From Ruminococcus sp. (lineage in GTDB: Bacteria; Bacillota; Clostridia; Oscillospirales; Ruminococcaceae): 64,000 nucleotides of DNA. A program made the position numbers and the translations under genes. Where the stretch lies: contig NZ_JAFYYT010000037.1 of NCBI RefSeq assembly GCF_017549005.1, positions 114,190-178,189 on the forward strand, in the 5' to 3' direction. Below are positions 6,522-15,750 of the stretch, one piece after another. Numbering within the stretch: position 1 is the stretch's first letter; every line of letters begins with the position of its first letter. The notes beneath the pieces were generated by a model. That model did not search any database and was not told the DNA's origin. It saw only the letters and a program-made list of their open reading frames with translations.

Positions 6522-8915
6522 ATGAAAACCAGTGAATTTCGGGACATCGTTGATTATAAACGCATAAAAGCGGATTTCGACACGGGTCTTACCTCCGAAC
6601 AGGTAAAGCAGCGGTTGGAAGAAGGTCTGGACAACCAGCCTGTCGAAGCTCCGTCCAAGACTGTAAAAGATATACTCTGCGATAATATCTTTACCTACTT
6701 CAACCTTATTTTCGTTATCCTGTCAGTGCTTCTGATACTTGTGGGCTCGTACCGTGACCTTACTTTCATGCCCGTCATCATCGCAAACGCTCTGACGGGT
6801 ATCATTCAGGAGCTGCGCTCAAAGTCCGTGCTGGACAAGATATCCATGCTTAACGCTCCCGTTTCTACGGTGGTCCGCGACGGAGAAGTGCAGAAGGTCC
6901 CCTCAAAGGAGCTCGTTCTCGATGATATCGTCATATTCAAGGCAGGTAATCAGATATGCGCCGACGCTATCGTTGTGGACGGAAACGTTTCCGTAAACGA
7001 GTCGCTCCTCACGGGTGAATCCGACGAGGTAAGCAAGAAACCCGGCGATACACTTATGTCGGGAAGTTACATCGTTTCAGGCTCCTGCCGCGCAAGACTT
7101 GAAAAAGTGGGCAGGGAATCCTATATCTCAAAGCTGACAATACAGGCAAAAAAGACCAAGAAGGGCGAGCAGTCGGAAATGATACGCTCACTCAACAGGA
7201 TAGTTAAATTTGCGGGCTTCGCTATCATTCCTATCGGTATCATTCTTTTCTATCAGGCTTACTACCTCAACCATGAGACTATCAGAGCCAGCGTGCAGTC
7301 AATGGTCGCCGCTGTCATCGGAATGATACCTGAGGGACTGTTCCTCCTTGCCAGCGTGGCTCTCGTTATAAGTACCATGAAGCTCGCTCTCGGCAAGGTC
7401 CTCGTTCACGACATGAAATGTATCGAGACTCTTGCGCGGGTCGACGTTCTCTGCGTGGACAAGACCGGTACTATCACCGAAAATACCATGTCCGTATCGG
7501 CTGTCGTAAACGCCGCGGAGGGCAACGATGACGACCGTATACAGGGACTTCTCAGCGACTTTGCTGCCGCTCAGGACTCCGATAACGAGACTATGGCTGC
7601 GATAAAGAGCCATTTCCACTGTCCTGCAGGCCGCACGGCAGTTGCCGCAACAGGCTTTTCCTCTGAGTTCAAGTACAGCAGCGTTACCTTTGACAAGGAT
7701 TCCTATGTTCTCGGAGCTCCCGAGTTCGTGCTGAAAGAGAATATCAGGGAACACAGGGAGCTTATCGACTCATACAGCCGCAAGGGCTACCGTGTGCTAG
7801 CTTTCGGAAAGTACAGGGGCATTCCCGACGGCAAGGAACTCACATCGGCTGCTGAACCTGTGTGCTTCGTGATAATGTCGAACCCAATAAGGGAAAAAGC
7901 TCCCGAAACATTCAGATATTTCGCGGAACAGGGTGTGGAGATAAAGGTAATATCGGGAGATAACCCAGTTACCGTTTCGGAAGTCGCAAAAAGGGCAGGT
8001 ATCAGGAACGCAGGCGACTATGTGGACGCTGCTACCCTTACGACTGACAGCGCTATCAGGGAGGCTGTTACAAAATACACCGTCTTCGGACGAGTTACCC
8101 CCGAACAGAAGAGAAAGTTCGTAAGAGCTCTCAAAAAAGCAGGCAAGACCGTTGCTATGACGGGCGACGGCGTCAACGACGTACTTGCTCTGAAGGACGC
8201 GGACTGCTCCGTGGCTATGGCTTCGGGAAGCGACGTTGCCGCTCAGGCAGCTCAGCTCGTGCTCCTCGAATCGGACTTCTCAAAAATGCCCGATGTTGTT
8301 GCAGAAGGACGAAAGGTCGTCAATAACCTTGAACGCTCGGGAAGCCTTTTCATAGTAAAGAACATCTTCTCGCTGATAATCGCTATCCTTTCCATATGCT
8401 TCGGCATGAAATATCCGCTGCTCCCCGCACAGATATCACTCATAAGCGTATTCACTATCGGACTTCCTGCGTTTTTCCTGTCGTTCATGCCGAACCGCGA
8501 CCTCATACGCGGTAGGTTCATCATGAATATCCTGCTGAAGGCTCTGCCTGCGGCGCTGACGGACGTGCTTGTGGTCGGTGCTATGATATATTTCGGCAAT
8601 ATCTTCAGCGTCGGTCAGAACGACATAGCAACAGCTTCGACCATACTCATGAGCATTGTGGGCATGATGATACTCTATCAGATATCAAAGCCCCTCGATG
8701 TGCTGAAAATGGGCATATGGGTGGGCTGCGGACTCGGTCTCATATGCTGTATGGTATTTGTCAGCGACCTTTTCGCTATATCGTCAATGTCAAACAGATG
8801 TATCATTCTCTGCATAAACTTCTCTATCATCGCAGAACCGTGCCTGAGGTACCTGACGCTCATAACCAAAAAGATACAGAACTTCTTCATCAGGGAAGAA
8901 TCTCACAACGAATAA
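6522..8915 (+). CDS. Cation-transporting P-type ATPase (CtpE-like)
   Basis: 797 residues. The phosphorylation motif DKTGTIT carries Asp313. The actuator TGES (LLTGESDEV) lies near residue 165 and the hinge is MTGDGVNDVLALKDADCSVAM. The helix-4 motif is IPEGL, as in CtpE-type and other calcium-like pumps, with no Cys-Pro-Cys of heavy-metal pumps and no N-terminal metal domain. The C-terminus has the expected remaining transmembrane helices. Substrate cannot be fixed by eye; Ca2+ or Mg2+ is most likely. A TTGCTA-N17-TATAAT promoter (about 6458-6486) precedes it and a bidirectional terminator follows. Monocistronic. Confidence 0.88.
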   Translation: MKTSEFRDIVDYKRIKADFDTGLTSEQVKQRLEEGLDNQPVEAPSKTVKDILCDNIFTYFNLIFVILSVLLILVGSYRDLTFMPVIIANALTGIIQELRSKSVLDKISMLNAPVSTVVRDGEVQKVPSKELVLDDIVIFKAGNQICADAIVVDGNVSVNESLLTGESDEVSKKPGDTLMSGSYIVSGSCRARLEKVGRESYISKLTIQAKKTKKGEQSEMIRSLNRIVKFAGFAIIPIGIILFYQAYYLNHETIRASVQSMVAAVIGMIPEGLFLLASVALVISTMKLALGKVLVHDMKCIETLARVDVLCVDKTGTITENTMSVSAVVNAAEGNDDDRIQGLLSDFAAAQDSDNETMAAIKSHFHCPAGRTAVAATGFSSEFKYSSVTFDKDSYVLGAPEFVLKENIREHRELIDSYSRKGYRVLAFGKYRGIPDGKELTSAAEPVCFVIMSNPIREKAPETFRYFAEQGVEIKVISGDNPVTVSEVAKRAGIRNAGDYVDAATLTTDSAIREAVTKYTVFGRVTPEQKRKFVRALKKAGKTVAMTGDGVNDVLALKDADCSVAMASGSDVAAQAAQLVLLESDFSKMPDVVAEGRKVVNNLERSGSLFIVKNIFSLIIAILSICFGMKYPLLPAQISLISVFTIGLPAFFLSFMPNRDLIRGRFIMNILLKALPAALTDVLVVGAMIYFGNIFSVGQNDIATASTILMSIVGMMILYQISKPLDVLKMGIWVGCGLGLICCMVFVSDLFAISSMSNRCIILCINFSIIAEPCLRYLTLITKKIQNFFIREESHNE

Positions 8916-8920
8916 AAAAT

Positions 8921-8962
8921 CTCCCGGAAGCAGCAAAAAACTGCTTTCGGGAGTTGTTTTTT
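8921..8962. terminator. Bidirectional terminator between convergent genes
   Basis: Stem CTCCCGGAAGCAG/CTGCTTTCGGGAG with an A-rich loop and T run, serving the ATPase gene on plus and the aro operon on minus. Confidence 0.85.
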
Positions 8963-9556
8963 TCAGTTATCTGTAAGGTCGTAGGGCGGCTCCTCGTTGG
9001 AGAGGGCTACTTCTATGACCTTTCCGTAAAATCCGGCAGGATTGAGAAGTATCTTCTCGCCTATGAGCTTCGCCTGTGTCAGGTCGGGGGCGTAAAGTCT
9101 CAGGTCCATAAGGTCAAATCCTGTATCCACGCACCTTACGTGGGTATAATAGCCGTTTCCCACAGGCTCGTACTCTATCTTCAGCTCCTTTTCGTACTTT
9201 ATCCTTGTAAAATAACGCAGAGCTGCAAGTACAAGCTTGTCCCTGTAGGACTTGGGAGCGTAGTTTTTCAGCTGCTTGGCACATTCCCTGCCCTTCGGGT
9301 CAAGTACATAGGTCTCGCTTCCGTTTTCGTCCTTCCGTGAGGAAACCAGTCCGTTTTTCAGGAGATAGCCGATAGAATCCTGATAGTAGAAATAGTTTAT
9401 TATCCCCGTGCCGATAGCTATATCATATAGCTGCTCGGGACTTACGGGGCGGTCTATTTTGTAAAGCAGATAGCAAAGAAGAATATTCAGCGTAGGAACG
9501 TCCCTTATCTCGGTATCGGCGCGTTCCGCCATTTTCATTATATTTTCGTCCTGCAT
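8963..9556 (-). CDS. DUF4364 family winged-helix protein
   Basis: 197 residues. The N-terminal half (about 20-90) looks like a winged helix: NILLCYLLYKIDRPVSPEQLYDI followed by IGYLLKNGLVSSR and YVLDPKGRECAK. The whole layout matches the DUF4364 proteins common in Clostridia. It is the last gene of the aroB-aroA-aroC operon, 11 bp after aroC, which suggests co-expression with aromatic biosynthesis, but no regulatory target is evident. Function unknown. Confidence 0.7.
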   Translation of the reverse strand: MQDENIMKMAERADTEIRDVPTLNILLCYLLYKIDRPVSPEQLYDIAIGTGIINYFYYQDSIGYLLKNGLVSSRKDENGSETYVLDPKGRECAKQLKNYAPKSYRDKLVLAALRYFTRIKYEKELKIEYEPVGNGYYTHVRCVDTGFDLMDLRLYAPDLTQAKLIGEKILLNPAGFYGKVIEVALSNEEPPYDLTDN

Positions 9557-9567
9557 AGTTTTTCACC

Positions 9568-10647
9568 TTAACAGAAATTCGGATAATCCAGCATATGCGA
9601 CAGAAGCGCGATGTTCACAGCAGCCTCCACACACGGAACTGCCGCAGGTACTGTGCATGGGATATGCTGCTCGCTCTCGACGGTCTCGCTGGTCATTTCA
9701 CGGTAATTCACGGCTGTCTGAGCGCCTGCGGTGTACTCCGAGGGCTTCATGGCAACTCTCAGGGTTATCGGCATACCCGAGGATATACCGCCGATTATGC
9801 CACCGTGATTGTTTGTCTTTGTGAGCACATGGCCGTGGTCGTTGACATAGAACTCGTCGTTGTTCTGACTTCCTACCATTTTCGCCGATGTGAAGCCTGC
9901 GCCGAACTCAAGTCCGCGTACTCCCGGGATACCGAAAACAAGCTGTGCGATGTTGTTTTCAAGTCCATCGAATACGGGAGAGCCTATTCCTGCAGGGACG
10001 TTGACTGCCGCGCACTCGATGACTCCGCCGAGGGACTCGCCGCCCTCATGTGCCTTATTTATGTCCTCTATCATATCCCAGCCCTTGCGGTCGTTTATTA
10101 CGGGGAACTTCTTGGCTCTCACGCTGAGAACGCCGTCACGGGTGATATTTACGGGGTCAAAGGGATTATCCTTTATATTGTGTATCTGAAGTATATGCGC
10201 GCCAGTGTAGATACCGCGCCTTTCAAGTATCTGAGCGCATACAGCTCCCGCAAAGCAGAGCGGAGCCGTAAGTCTGTCGGAAAAATGTCCGCCGCCGCGC
10301 ACGTCGTTGAAGCCCTTGTAGCGGACAGCTCCCGTATAATCGGCGTGTCCGGGACGTACAAGGTTGTCCGGCTCTTCATGCTGAGGGGCTGAGGTCCCGG
10401 TATTCTGCAGGAAGGCACAGAGCGGAGAGCCCGTTGTGCGGTCGTTGAATACTCCCGACATTATATGCGGAATGGAATTAACAGGAGAAGAGCTTCCGCC
10501 CGAATACCGCCTCGCCATAAACTCTCCGAGGGCCTCGGCGTCGATGTACTCCCCTGCGGGAAGGTTGTCAACGGTCACGCCTATTGCGGGACCGTGAGCT
10601 TCTCCGAACATGGAAATTGATATCCTGTTATTCCATACTGATGACAT
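9568..10647 (-). CDS. aroC: Chorismate synthase
   Basis: 359 residues from the ATG at 10647, preceded by GGAGG. The family opening SSVWNNRISISMFGEAHGPAIG is intact, as are GRxSGGSSxxN-type and HADYTGAVRYKGFNDVRGGGHFSDR motifs. The enzyme converts 5-enolpyruvylshikimate 3-phosphate to chorismate using reduced FMN as catalyst, in the cytoplasm. It overlaps the end of aroA by 20 bp, so the two are translationally coupled. Confidence 0.96.
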   Translation of the reverse strand: MSSVWNNRISISMFGEAHGPAIGVTVDNLPAGEYIDAEALGEFMARRYSGGSSSPVNSIPHIMSGVFNDRTTGSPLCAFLQNTGTSAPQHEEPDNLVRPGHADYTGAVRYKGFNDVRGGGHFSDRLTAPLCFAGAVCAQILERRGIYTGAHILQIHNIKDNPFDPVNITRDGVLSVRAKKFPVINDRKGWDMIEDINKAHEGGESLGGVIECAAVNVPAGIGSPVFDGLENNIAQLVFGIPGVRGLEFGAGFTSAKMVGSQNNDEFYVNDHGHVLTKTNNHGGIIGGISSGMPITLRVAMKPSEYTAGAQTAVNYREMTSETVESEQHIPCTVPAAVPCVEAAVNIALLSHMLDYPNFC

Positions 10648-11860
10648 TTGCTTTACCTCCGAGCATTCTGTAGTCGTCAAAGAAAGCAGGATAGGACTTT
10701 TCGGCAGCCTCCGCGCCCTTTATGACTACCTCGCCGTCTATGCGCGTTGCAGCAACGGCAGCAGCCATAACTATCCTGTGGTCGCCGCAGCTGTCGACTG
10801 TTCCGCCGTGCATGGCGTTTGTGGGGCGGATAATAAGTCCGTCATCGGTAACAGTGACATCTCCGCCCAGTGCATTCAGCATGGCAGAGGTACTTTCAAG
10901 GCGATCGCTTTCCTTTATTTTAAGTCTTTTAGCGTTATAAATGACAGAGTCGCCGCTTCCGAAAGCTCCCAGGACAGCCAGTATAGGCACAAGGTCGGGA
11001 ATGTCCGAGCAGTCGGCTCTGTAATGTCCGATATTGCCATTATAACACATATTGCTGATAATTTCAAGGATTTTCTTGTCGCCCTGAACACTGTTTTCAT
11101 TCAGATTGTGCAGCTCCACCTCCGAACCGAGGGCGTTTGCCACGCAGAAAAAGGCTGCCTGGGAATAATCTCCCTCTATTTTTTCGTCTCGGGCAGTATA
11201 TCTCTGTCCCCCCTTTATGTGGAAACCGCGGTCGGTCTCCTCAGCGGAAACGCCGAAACGACGGAGTGTTTCAATGGTTATATCCACATAGGGACGGGAT
11301 TCGAGGTGAGAGGTGAGGACTATCTCGGAATCCCCTTCAAGTAGAGGAAGAGCAAAGAGAAGTCCTGTTATGAACTGTGAGGAGACGTTGCCCTCTATCT
11401 CAAAAGTCCCGCTTTCAAGTCCGCCGCTTACAGTAAAAGGCATGGTATTGTGATAATCAAAGCGGACTCCGTTTTTTCCGAGCTCGCGGATAAATATATC
11501 TATGGGACGCTGCGGCAGACGTCCTCTGCCGCGAAATTCCGTGCTTTTTCCTATGGCAGCTGCAACGGGTATGATAAAACGAAGGGTCGAACCGCTCTCG
11601 TTGCAGTCGATAACGCAGCTGTCAGCGCTTTTTCCGCCTGTTCCCCTGACGGTTATGTCTCCGCCGTTCACGGTGAATTCAGCTTCGAGAGCAGTCATTG
11701 CGCCGATTGTTGCCTCAATGTCCTTCGACATCGTAACGCCGCTCAGATGTGAGACTCCCTCCGCAAGAGCAGCGCAGATTATAGAACGGTGAGCGCAGCT
11801 CTTTGACGCAGGAACGTCAAGCTTTCCGCGCAGCACCGATGGCCTTATGCTGATATCCAT
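10628..11860 (-). CDS. aroA: 3-phosphoshikimate 1-carboxyvinyltransferase (EPSP synthase)
   Basis: 410 residues. The N-terminal VPASKSCAHRSII contains the substrate-binding Lys-Ser pair; NESGSTLRFIIP and RGRGRLPQRPI match the PEP/shikimate-3-phosphate site; C-terminal KESDRL and CGDHRIVMAAAV are diagnostic. It transfers enolpyruvate from PEP to shikimate 3-phosphate. The gene starts 2 bp after aroB stops and overlaps aroC, the middle of a compact pathway operon. Residue pattern around the glyphosate site was not judged by eye. Confidence 0.96.
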   Translation of the reverse strand: MDISIRPSVLRGKLDVPASKSCAHRSIICAALAEGVSHLSGVTMSKDIEATIGAMTALEAEFTVNGGDITVRGTGGKSADSCVIDCNESGSTLRFIIPVAAAIGKSTEFRGRGRLPQRPIDIFIRELGKNGVRFDYHNTMPFTVSGGLESGTFEIEGNVSSQFITGLLFALPLLEGDSEIVLTSHLESRPYVDITIETLRRFGVSAEETDRGFHIKGGQRYTARDEKIEGDYSQAAFFCVANALGSEVELHNLNENSVQGDKKILEIISNMCYNGNIGHYRADCSDIPDLVPILAVLGAFGSGDSVIYNAKRLKIKESDRLESTSAMLNALGGDVTVTDDGLIIRPTNAMHGGTVDSCGDHRIVMAAAVAATRIDGEVVIKGAEAAEKSYPAFFDDYRMLGGKANVISME

Positions 11861-11862
11861 AA

Positions 11863-12903
11863 TTATTCACCCATAAGACGGCAGAACTCGCTGAAAGGTA
11901 CCTTTACTATCTCGCACTTGCCGACTTCCTTGCATATAATGTAGTTTATGTCCTTCTTTTCGTTCTTCTTGTCCTTTGAACAGAACGGCAGCAGCTCGCT
12001 CATGGGGATATCGCTGCCTGTTGGGAGCCTGTACGCCGCACAGCACTTCTTCAGCCTTTCGGAGAGCCGCGGTGCCAGTTTATCGGTTATCATGCACATT
12101 CCTGCGGCAACTCCTGCGCCGTGAGCGTAATCAGTGTAGTTGTGCCAGCCCTCGAGAGCGTGTCCGAGTGTATGTCCGAAGTTGAGTATCATGCGCTCTC
12201 CCCTGTCAAACTCGTCATTCTCGACAACTGCACGCTTTATATCAATACATCTGTATACCATTTCATCCATTATTTCGTCCAGGGTCTCAAGATCGTGGGA
12301 CTCCATGAGCCCGAAGAGCTTTTCATCGCGTATCATGCCGTACTTTATGCACTCGCCCATTCCCTCTGAAAGTACCTCGGGGGGAAGAGTTTTCAGTGCG
12401 TCGCTGTCGCAGATGACCAGTGCAGGCTGCTTGAATGCGCCTACCAGGTTCTTGCCGCCGGGGATATCTATGGCAGTCTTGCCGCCTACAGAAGAATCCA
12501 CCTGTGAGAGAAGTGTCGTGGGTATCTGTACGAACTCTACTCCCCTAAGATACGAAGCAGCCGCAAAGCCTGTGATATCACCGACTACTCCGCCGCCGAG
12601 AGCTACTATGATATCAGACCTTGTGATGTTGCTCTCGCAGAGAAAATCGTAGATATTTCCGAGATTTGCAAGGCTCTTTGAGGGTTCGCCGTTGGGGAAG
12701 GCAAATACGCTGCACTCAAAGCCTGCCGCCTTCATCGAGTCCAGTACCGTCTGCAAATGCAGCTTTTCAACGATATCGTCCGTGATAATCGCTGCTTTCC
12801 TTGAATTTGTCACCCTGGATATGTATTCACCGCTTTTTGCAAGTCCGCCGCGCTCTATGAGCACCTCATAGGGGTGACTTGTTTTTACGCTTATCTTCTT
12901 CAT
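11863..12903 (-). CDS. aroB: 3-dehydroquinate synthase
   Basis: 346 residues of usual length. The NAD-binding loop NGEPSK, ALGGGVVGDITGFAAASYLRGV and QIPTTLLSQVDSSVGGKTAID are family hallmarks, with zinc ligands in the NFGHTLGHALEGW segment. It cyclises DAHP to 3-dehydroquinate using NAD+ and a divalent metal. First gene of the operon, behind a consensus promoter and a leader of about 60 nt. Confidence 0.96.
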   Translation of the reverse strand: MKKISVKTSHPYEVLIERGGLAKSGEYISRVTNSRKAAIITDDIVEKLHLQTVLDSMKAAGFECSVFAFPNGEPSKSLANLGNIYDFLCESNITRSDIIVALGGGVVGDITGFAAASYLRGVEFVQIPTTLLSQVDSSVGGKTAIDIPGGKNLVGAFKQPALVICDSDALKTLPPEVLSEGMGECIKYGMIRDEKLFGLMESHDLETLDEIMDEMVYRCIDIKRAVVENDEFDRGERMILNFGHTLGHALEGWHNYTDYAHGAGVAAGMCMITDKLAPRLSERLKKCCAAYRLPTGSDIPMSELLPFCSKDKKNEKKDINYIICKEVGKCEIVKVPFSEFCRLMGE

Positions 12904-12966
12904 ACTGCCAACCTCCGAAAACGTATTGGGATACTGCTATGCGGCAGTTTCCCTGCGCTAATAGAA

Positions 12967-12995
12967 ATTATACCATACAGTATAAGGACTGTCAA
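12967..12995 (-). promoter_or_regulatory. Promoter of the aroB operon
   Basis: Minus-strand TTGACA (12995-12990) and TATAAT (12972-12967) with exact 17-bp spacing and a TGG extension before the -10. The leader has a small stem but no recognised riboswitch. Confidence 0.8.
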
Positions 12996-13050
12996 CACTT
13001 TTTAGCTTTAAAACTTTTAATCGCTGAAAAACTTTTTTCATCGAGCCATA

Positions 13051-13086
13051 AAAATCATGCTGCCGAAAAAATGAAGCATGATTTTT
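13051..13086. terminator. Terminator-like hairpin upstream of the tRNA gene
   Basis: AAAATCATGCT and its complement flank a 13-nt loop, with T tracts on both sides. No gene ends nearby on the plus strand, so it may insulate the tRNA promoter or belong to an unrecognised short transcript. Confidence 0.5.
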
Positions 13087-13096
13087 AACTATTTGC

Positions 13097-13126
13097 TTGA
13101 CAATCTACCGCTTTCTATGATATAAT
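13097..13126 (+). promoter_or_regulatory. Promoter of tRNA-Leu
   Basis: TTGACA at 13097 and TATAAT at 13121, 18 bp apart; the tRNA 5' end is 12 bp past the -10. Confidence 0.82.
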
Positions 13127-13138
13127 ATTTACTGATGT

Positions 13139-13225
13139 GCCGATGTGATGGAATTGGCAGACGTGACGGACTCAAAATCCGTTGGTGGCAACACCGTGCG
13201 GGTTCGACCCCCGCCATCGGCACCA
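13139..13225 (+). tRNA. tRNA-Leu (CAA anticodon)
   Basis: Acceptor stem GCCGATG/CATCGGC, anticodon stem ACGGA/TCCGT with loop CTCAAAA placing CAA at positions 34-36, a long class II variable arm (GGTGGCAACACC), T-loop GGTTCGACC, discriminator A and encoded CCA. It reads UUG leucine codons. A hairpin shared with the end of the guaA element lies 55 bp downstream. Confidence 0.96.
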
Positions 13226-13278
13226 TATTTAGACGTCACAATGGAGATAATACTCATTTGACGTTAGTGAAAATCATA

Positions 13279-13358
13279 CAAAAAGAGCTATCCGATTCGT
13301 AAATGAATCAGATAGCTCTTTTCTTTGCAGACAATTATTATATCACTGTTGCCGATAA
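13279..13358. repeat. Vestigial copy of an integrative-element end, with terminator hairpin
   Basis: These 80 bp match 32030-32109 at about 89% identity by hand alignment (9 mismatches, no gaps). Shared features are the hairpin AGAGCTATC/GATAGCTCT and the arm-type motif TGTTGCCGATAA. It lies just 3' of tRNA-Leu and may now terminate that transcript. The rest of the gap to 13565 is AT-rich with no supported gene. Confidence 0.7.
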
Positions 13359-13565
13359 CAAGGATATCTATGCAACCAAAAGCACGGTATTACGATGCTT
13401 TGACATTTATCTGCATTTTTCGCTCGATGCCTTAACAAGTTTTTCATGGTATCTGATATTTTTATTGCCTATTTTACGTAGTTTTTATATTCCATATTTT
13501 CACAATTATATGCAGTTTTATAATGTCAAAACAGTATCAGTGATACTGAATAAAACCATTCTTTT

Positions 13566-15020
13566 TTATTTGTTAATGTCAAGTTCGATACTGAAAACAC
13601 TTCCTATGCCTACCCCGGACTCTGCCTTGCAAACGCCGTTATGCTGGCTGACGATCTGCTTTACGATTGCGAGTCCCAGTCTGGAAACGCCCTTGCCGCT
13701 GCGCTGACGCTTGGTATAGTATCTGTCCCAGATGTGTTCAAGCTCGTCGGGAGCAATACCGCTGCCATGGTCGGATATTTCAATAATTGCCTTATCATTA
13801 TCGGTTCTTAACGAAATACCTGTCCATTTGTCCTCTCCTGCATGGCGGACAGCATTATCCAGCATGTTGTACACCGCTCTCTGAAGACGTGAAACATTGC
13901 CTTTGACATGAATATCATCAGTAATACTCCGCTCAAAGACATAGCCTTCCTTTGAATACAGTTTCTCAAAGCTGTCTGCAACAGATGTTACTGTTTCACT
14001 GAGATCAACGTCATTCATCACAGTTTCGTGGTCGAACATCTGCAGCTCGGAATATTCAAGTATCTCATTTACAAGAGCAGTGAGCCTGTCCGTTTCCTCT
14101 ACGATAACTGCTACGTCCTCGGCGCACTGTTTTTCGTCCTCACGGGATATATCTATTATCATTTCGGCGTATCCCTTTATCATAGTCAGTGGAGTACGCA
14201 GGTCATGGGATACGTTTGCAAGAAGTTCGTTCTGGAATTCCCTGTTCTTTTTCAGCTTTTCCGATGTAGTATCAAGAGTTTTGTTCAGCTCGTCAAGCTC
14301 TGTGCAGAAGCCCTCGCTGAAAGCCATATCATCATCTTTTTCGCCAAGCTTATGTGCTTTTTCATTAAGCTGTGAAACAGGCTTTGAAAAGCTCTTTGAC
14401 ATGAACAGAGCAAGCACAAATCCGACCACCACAGACAACAGTGTGACCCATACAAGCAGTATACGAATGATACGAGCCGCCGAGCCTACTGCATTAAGGG
14501 TAGTTCCAACGTAAAGAACAGCTTTTTCATCGCTCCCATACAGATCAATAAGCTTACCGTATACATAAATATCCTCGGTTTGCATCTCTGATTCACCATT
14601 TTCAGATGCAGTAACATCGTTAATGAATGCTTTATAATATTCCGGAAGCGACCTGTAATGATAATGATTGTGCCTGTTCATTTCCATTCTTTCGTCTGAC
14701 CATTCATTGTAATCTGCTATGAATCTGTGACCCTTCTTGTATTCATCAGAACTGTATAAAACATTGCCGTCAGTATCGGTGACAAATATAAGAACTGAAT
14801 TCTCTCTTGAAACATCATCAATATACGACGAAATATCGCCGCTTTGACTTTCCGAGGATATTTTACCGGCAACCTTTACGGTATTCCTGATTATCATGCC
14901 GTTGTAGAATTTTTGCAGAAAAACCGTCTGCAAAAGCCACAGAACAGTGAATATCACGACTGTAAAAAACATAAACCAGCTGAGCAGCTTTTTCCGGAAC
15001 GAATTTGTTTTACGCTTCAA
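13566..15020 (-). CDS. Sensor histidine kinase
   Basis: 484 residues starting with TTG at 15020 (GGGGTGGG upstream; the next in-frame Met lies inside the first membrane segment). Two membrane helices (about 12-30 and 180-205) flank an extracytoplasmic sensor region; a HAMP linker follows. The H box NVSHDLRTPL places the phosphorylated His at about 272. The N box is NMLDNAVRHA and the G boxes are DHGSGIAPDE and SRLGLAIVKQ. It overlaps the response regulator gene by 11 bp, so the pair is one two-component system. The signal is unknown. Confidence 0.93.
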   Translation of the reverse strand: MKRKTNSFRKKLLSWFMFFTVVIFTVLWLLQTVFLQKFYNGMIIRNTVKVAGKISSESQSGDISSYIDDVSRENSVLIFVTDTDGNVLYSSDEYKKGHRFIADYNEWSDERMEMNRHNHYHYRSLPEYYKAFINDVTASENGESEMQTEDIYVYGKLIDLYGSDEKAVLYVGTTLNAVGSAARIIRILLVWVTLLSVVVGFVLALFMSKSFSKPVSQLNEKAHKLGEKDDDMAFSEGFCTELDELNKTLDTTSEKLKKNREFQNELLANVSHDLRTPLTMIKGYAEMIIDISREDEKQCAEDVAVIVEETDRLTALVNEILEYSELQMFDHETVMNDVDLSETVTSVADSFEKLYSKEGYVFERSITDDIHVKGNVSRLQRAVYNMLDNAVRHAGEDKWTGISLRTDNDKAIIEISDHGSGIAPDELEHIWDRYYTKRQRSGKGVSRLGLAIVKQIVSQHNGVCKAESGVGIGSVFSIELDINK

Positions 15021-15684
15021 ATTTATATCCCACCCCTCGCACTGTTTTTATGCTGTCACGGTATGCTCCGAGCTTGCTTCGGAGAAGCTTTATCTGCCAG
15101 TCAACGGTTCTGTCAACGCCGAAACTGTCATAGCCCCACACCTCGTTGAGTATCCTGTCACGGGTAAGAACTATACCCTTGTTTTTCACGAGAAGCAGCA
15201 GAATTGCATACTCTTTTGCGGTCAGATCAGCCTTTTCGCCGTCAACAGTAACTGTCAGCCCGAGCGTGTCTACCTCAATCCCACTGACACAAAGCTTTCC
15301 GCTTTCCGATTTCTGTTCGATGATCCTGCTGTGGCTGAGTATGACCTTGATACGTGCTATCAGCTCCATAGGAGAAAACGGCTTCGTTACATAGTCGTCA
15401 ACTCCCACCTCGAAGCCGAAGAGCTTGTCGAACTCCGTACCTCTTGCGGACAGCATTATCACGGGAATATCCTTGAATCCCTTTATCTTCTTGCAGGCGG
15501 TGAAACCGTCCGTATCGGGCATCATTACGTCCATGATTATAACGTCGAAATCCTCGGTCTTGCACTTATCTATGGCTTCACGTCCGTCATAAGCGGTAAC
15601 GATATCATACCCCTCACGCTGAGCATAGCGGCTTATGAGGGTGACTATATTCGGTTCGTCGTCAACTATCAGTATCTTCGGCAT
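15010..15684 (-). CDS. OmpR/PhoB-family response regulator
   Basis: 224 residues. The receiver domain (1-120) has the acidic pair DDE (8-10), phospho-acceptor Asp52 in IIMDVMMPD and Lys101 in the VTKPF motif. The C-terminal winged helix (about 130-222) shows LTAKEYAILLLLVKN and SIKTVRGVGYKFEA, typical of OmpR-type DNA binding. First gene of the pair with the overlapping kinase; likely activated by it. GGAGG precedes the ATG. Confidence 0.95.
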   Translation of the reverse strand: MPKILIVDDEPNIVTLISRYAQREGYDIVTAYDGREAIDKCKTEDFDVIIMDVMMPDTDGFTACKKIKGFKDIPVIMLSARGTEFDKLFGFEVGVDDYVTKPFSPMELIARIKVILSHSRIIEQKSESGKLCVSGIEVDTLGLTVTVDGEKADLTAKEYAILLLLVKNKGIVLTRDRILNEVWGYDSFGVDRTVDWQIKLLRSKLGAYRDSIKTVRGVGYKFEA

Positions 15685-15713
15685 GGCACACCTCCGCAGT
15701 TTTTATTGTAAAT

Positions 15714-15750
15714 ATTATACATGAAAAGCGCCCTTTTGTAAAGAGCGCCT
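15714..15750 (-). promoter_or_regulatory. Promoter of the two-component operon, overlapping a terminator-like hairpin
   Basis: On the minus strand TTTACA (15742-15737) and TATAAT (15719-15714) are 17 bp apart. The same bases form the stem GCGCTCTTT/AAAGGGCGC followed by TTTT, which could stop an upstream minus-strand transcript or occlude the promoter. Confidence 0.55.

Noticed and set aside
9595-10392. Long plus-strand frame of 265 codons
   Set aside because: Antisense shadow of aroC, caused by high-GC third positions; no start signal.
13139-13225. tRNA-Leu as the attachment site of the current guaA element
   Set aside because: The 13-bp core matches guaA, not the tRNA, and no duplicate of the tRNA 3' end was seen.
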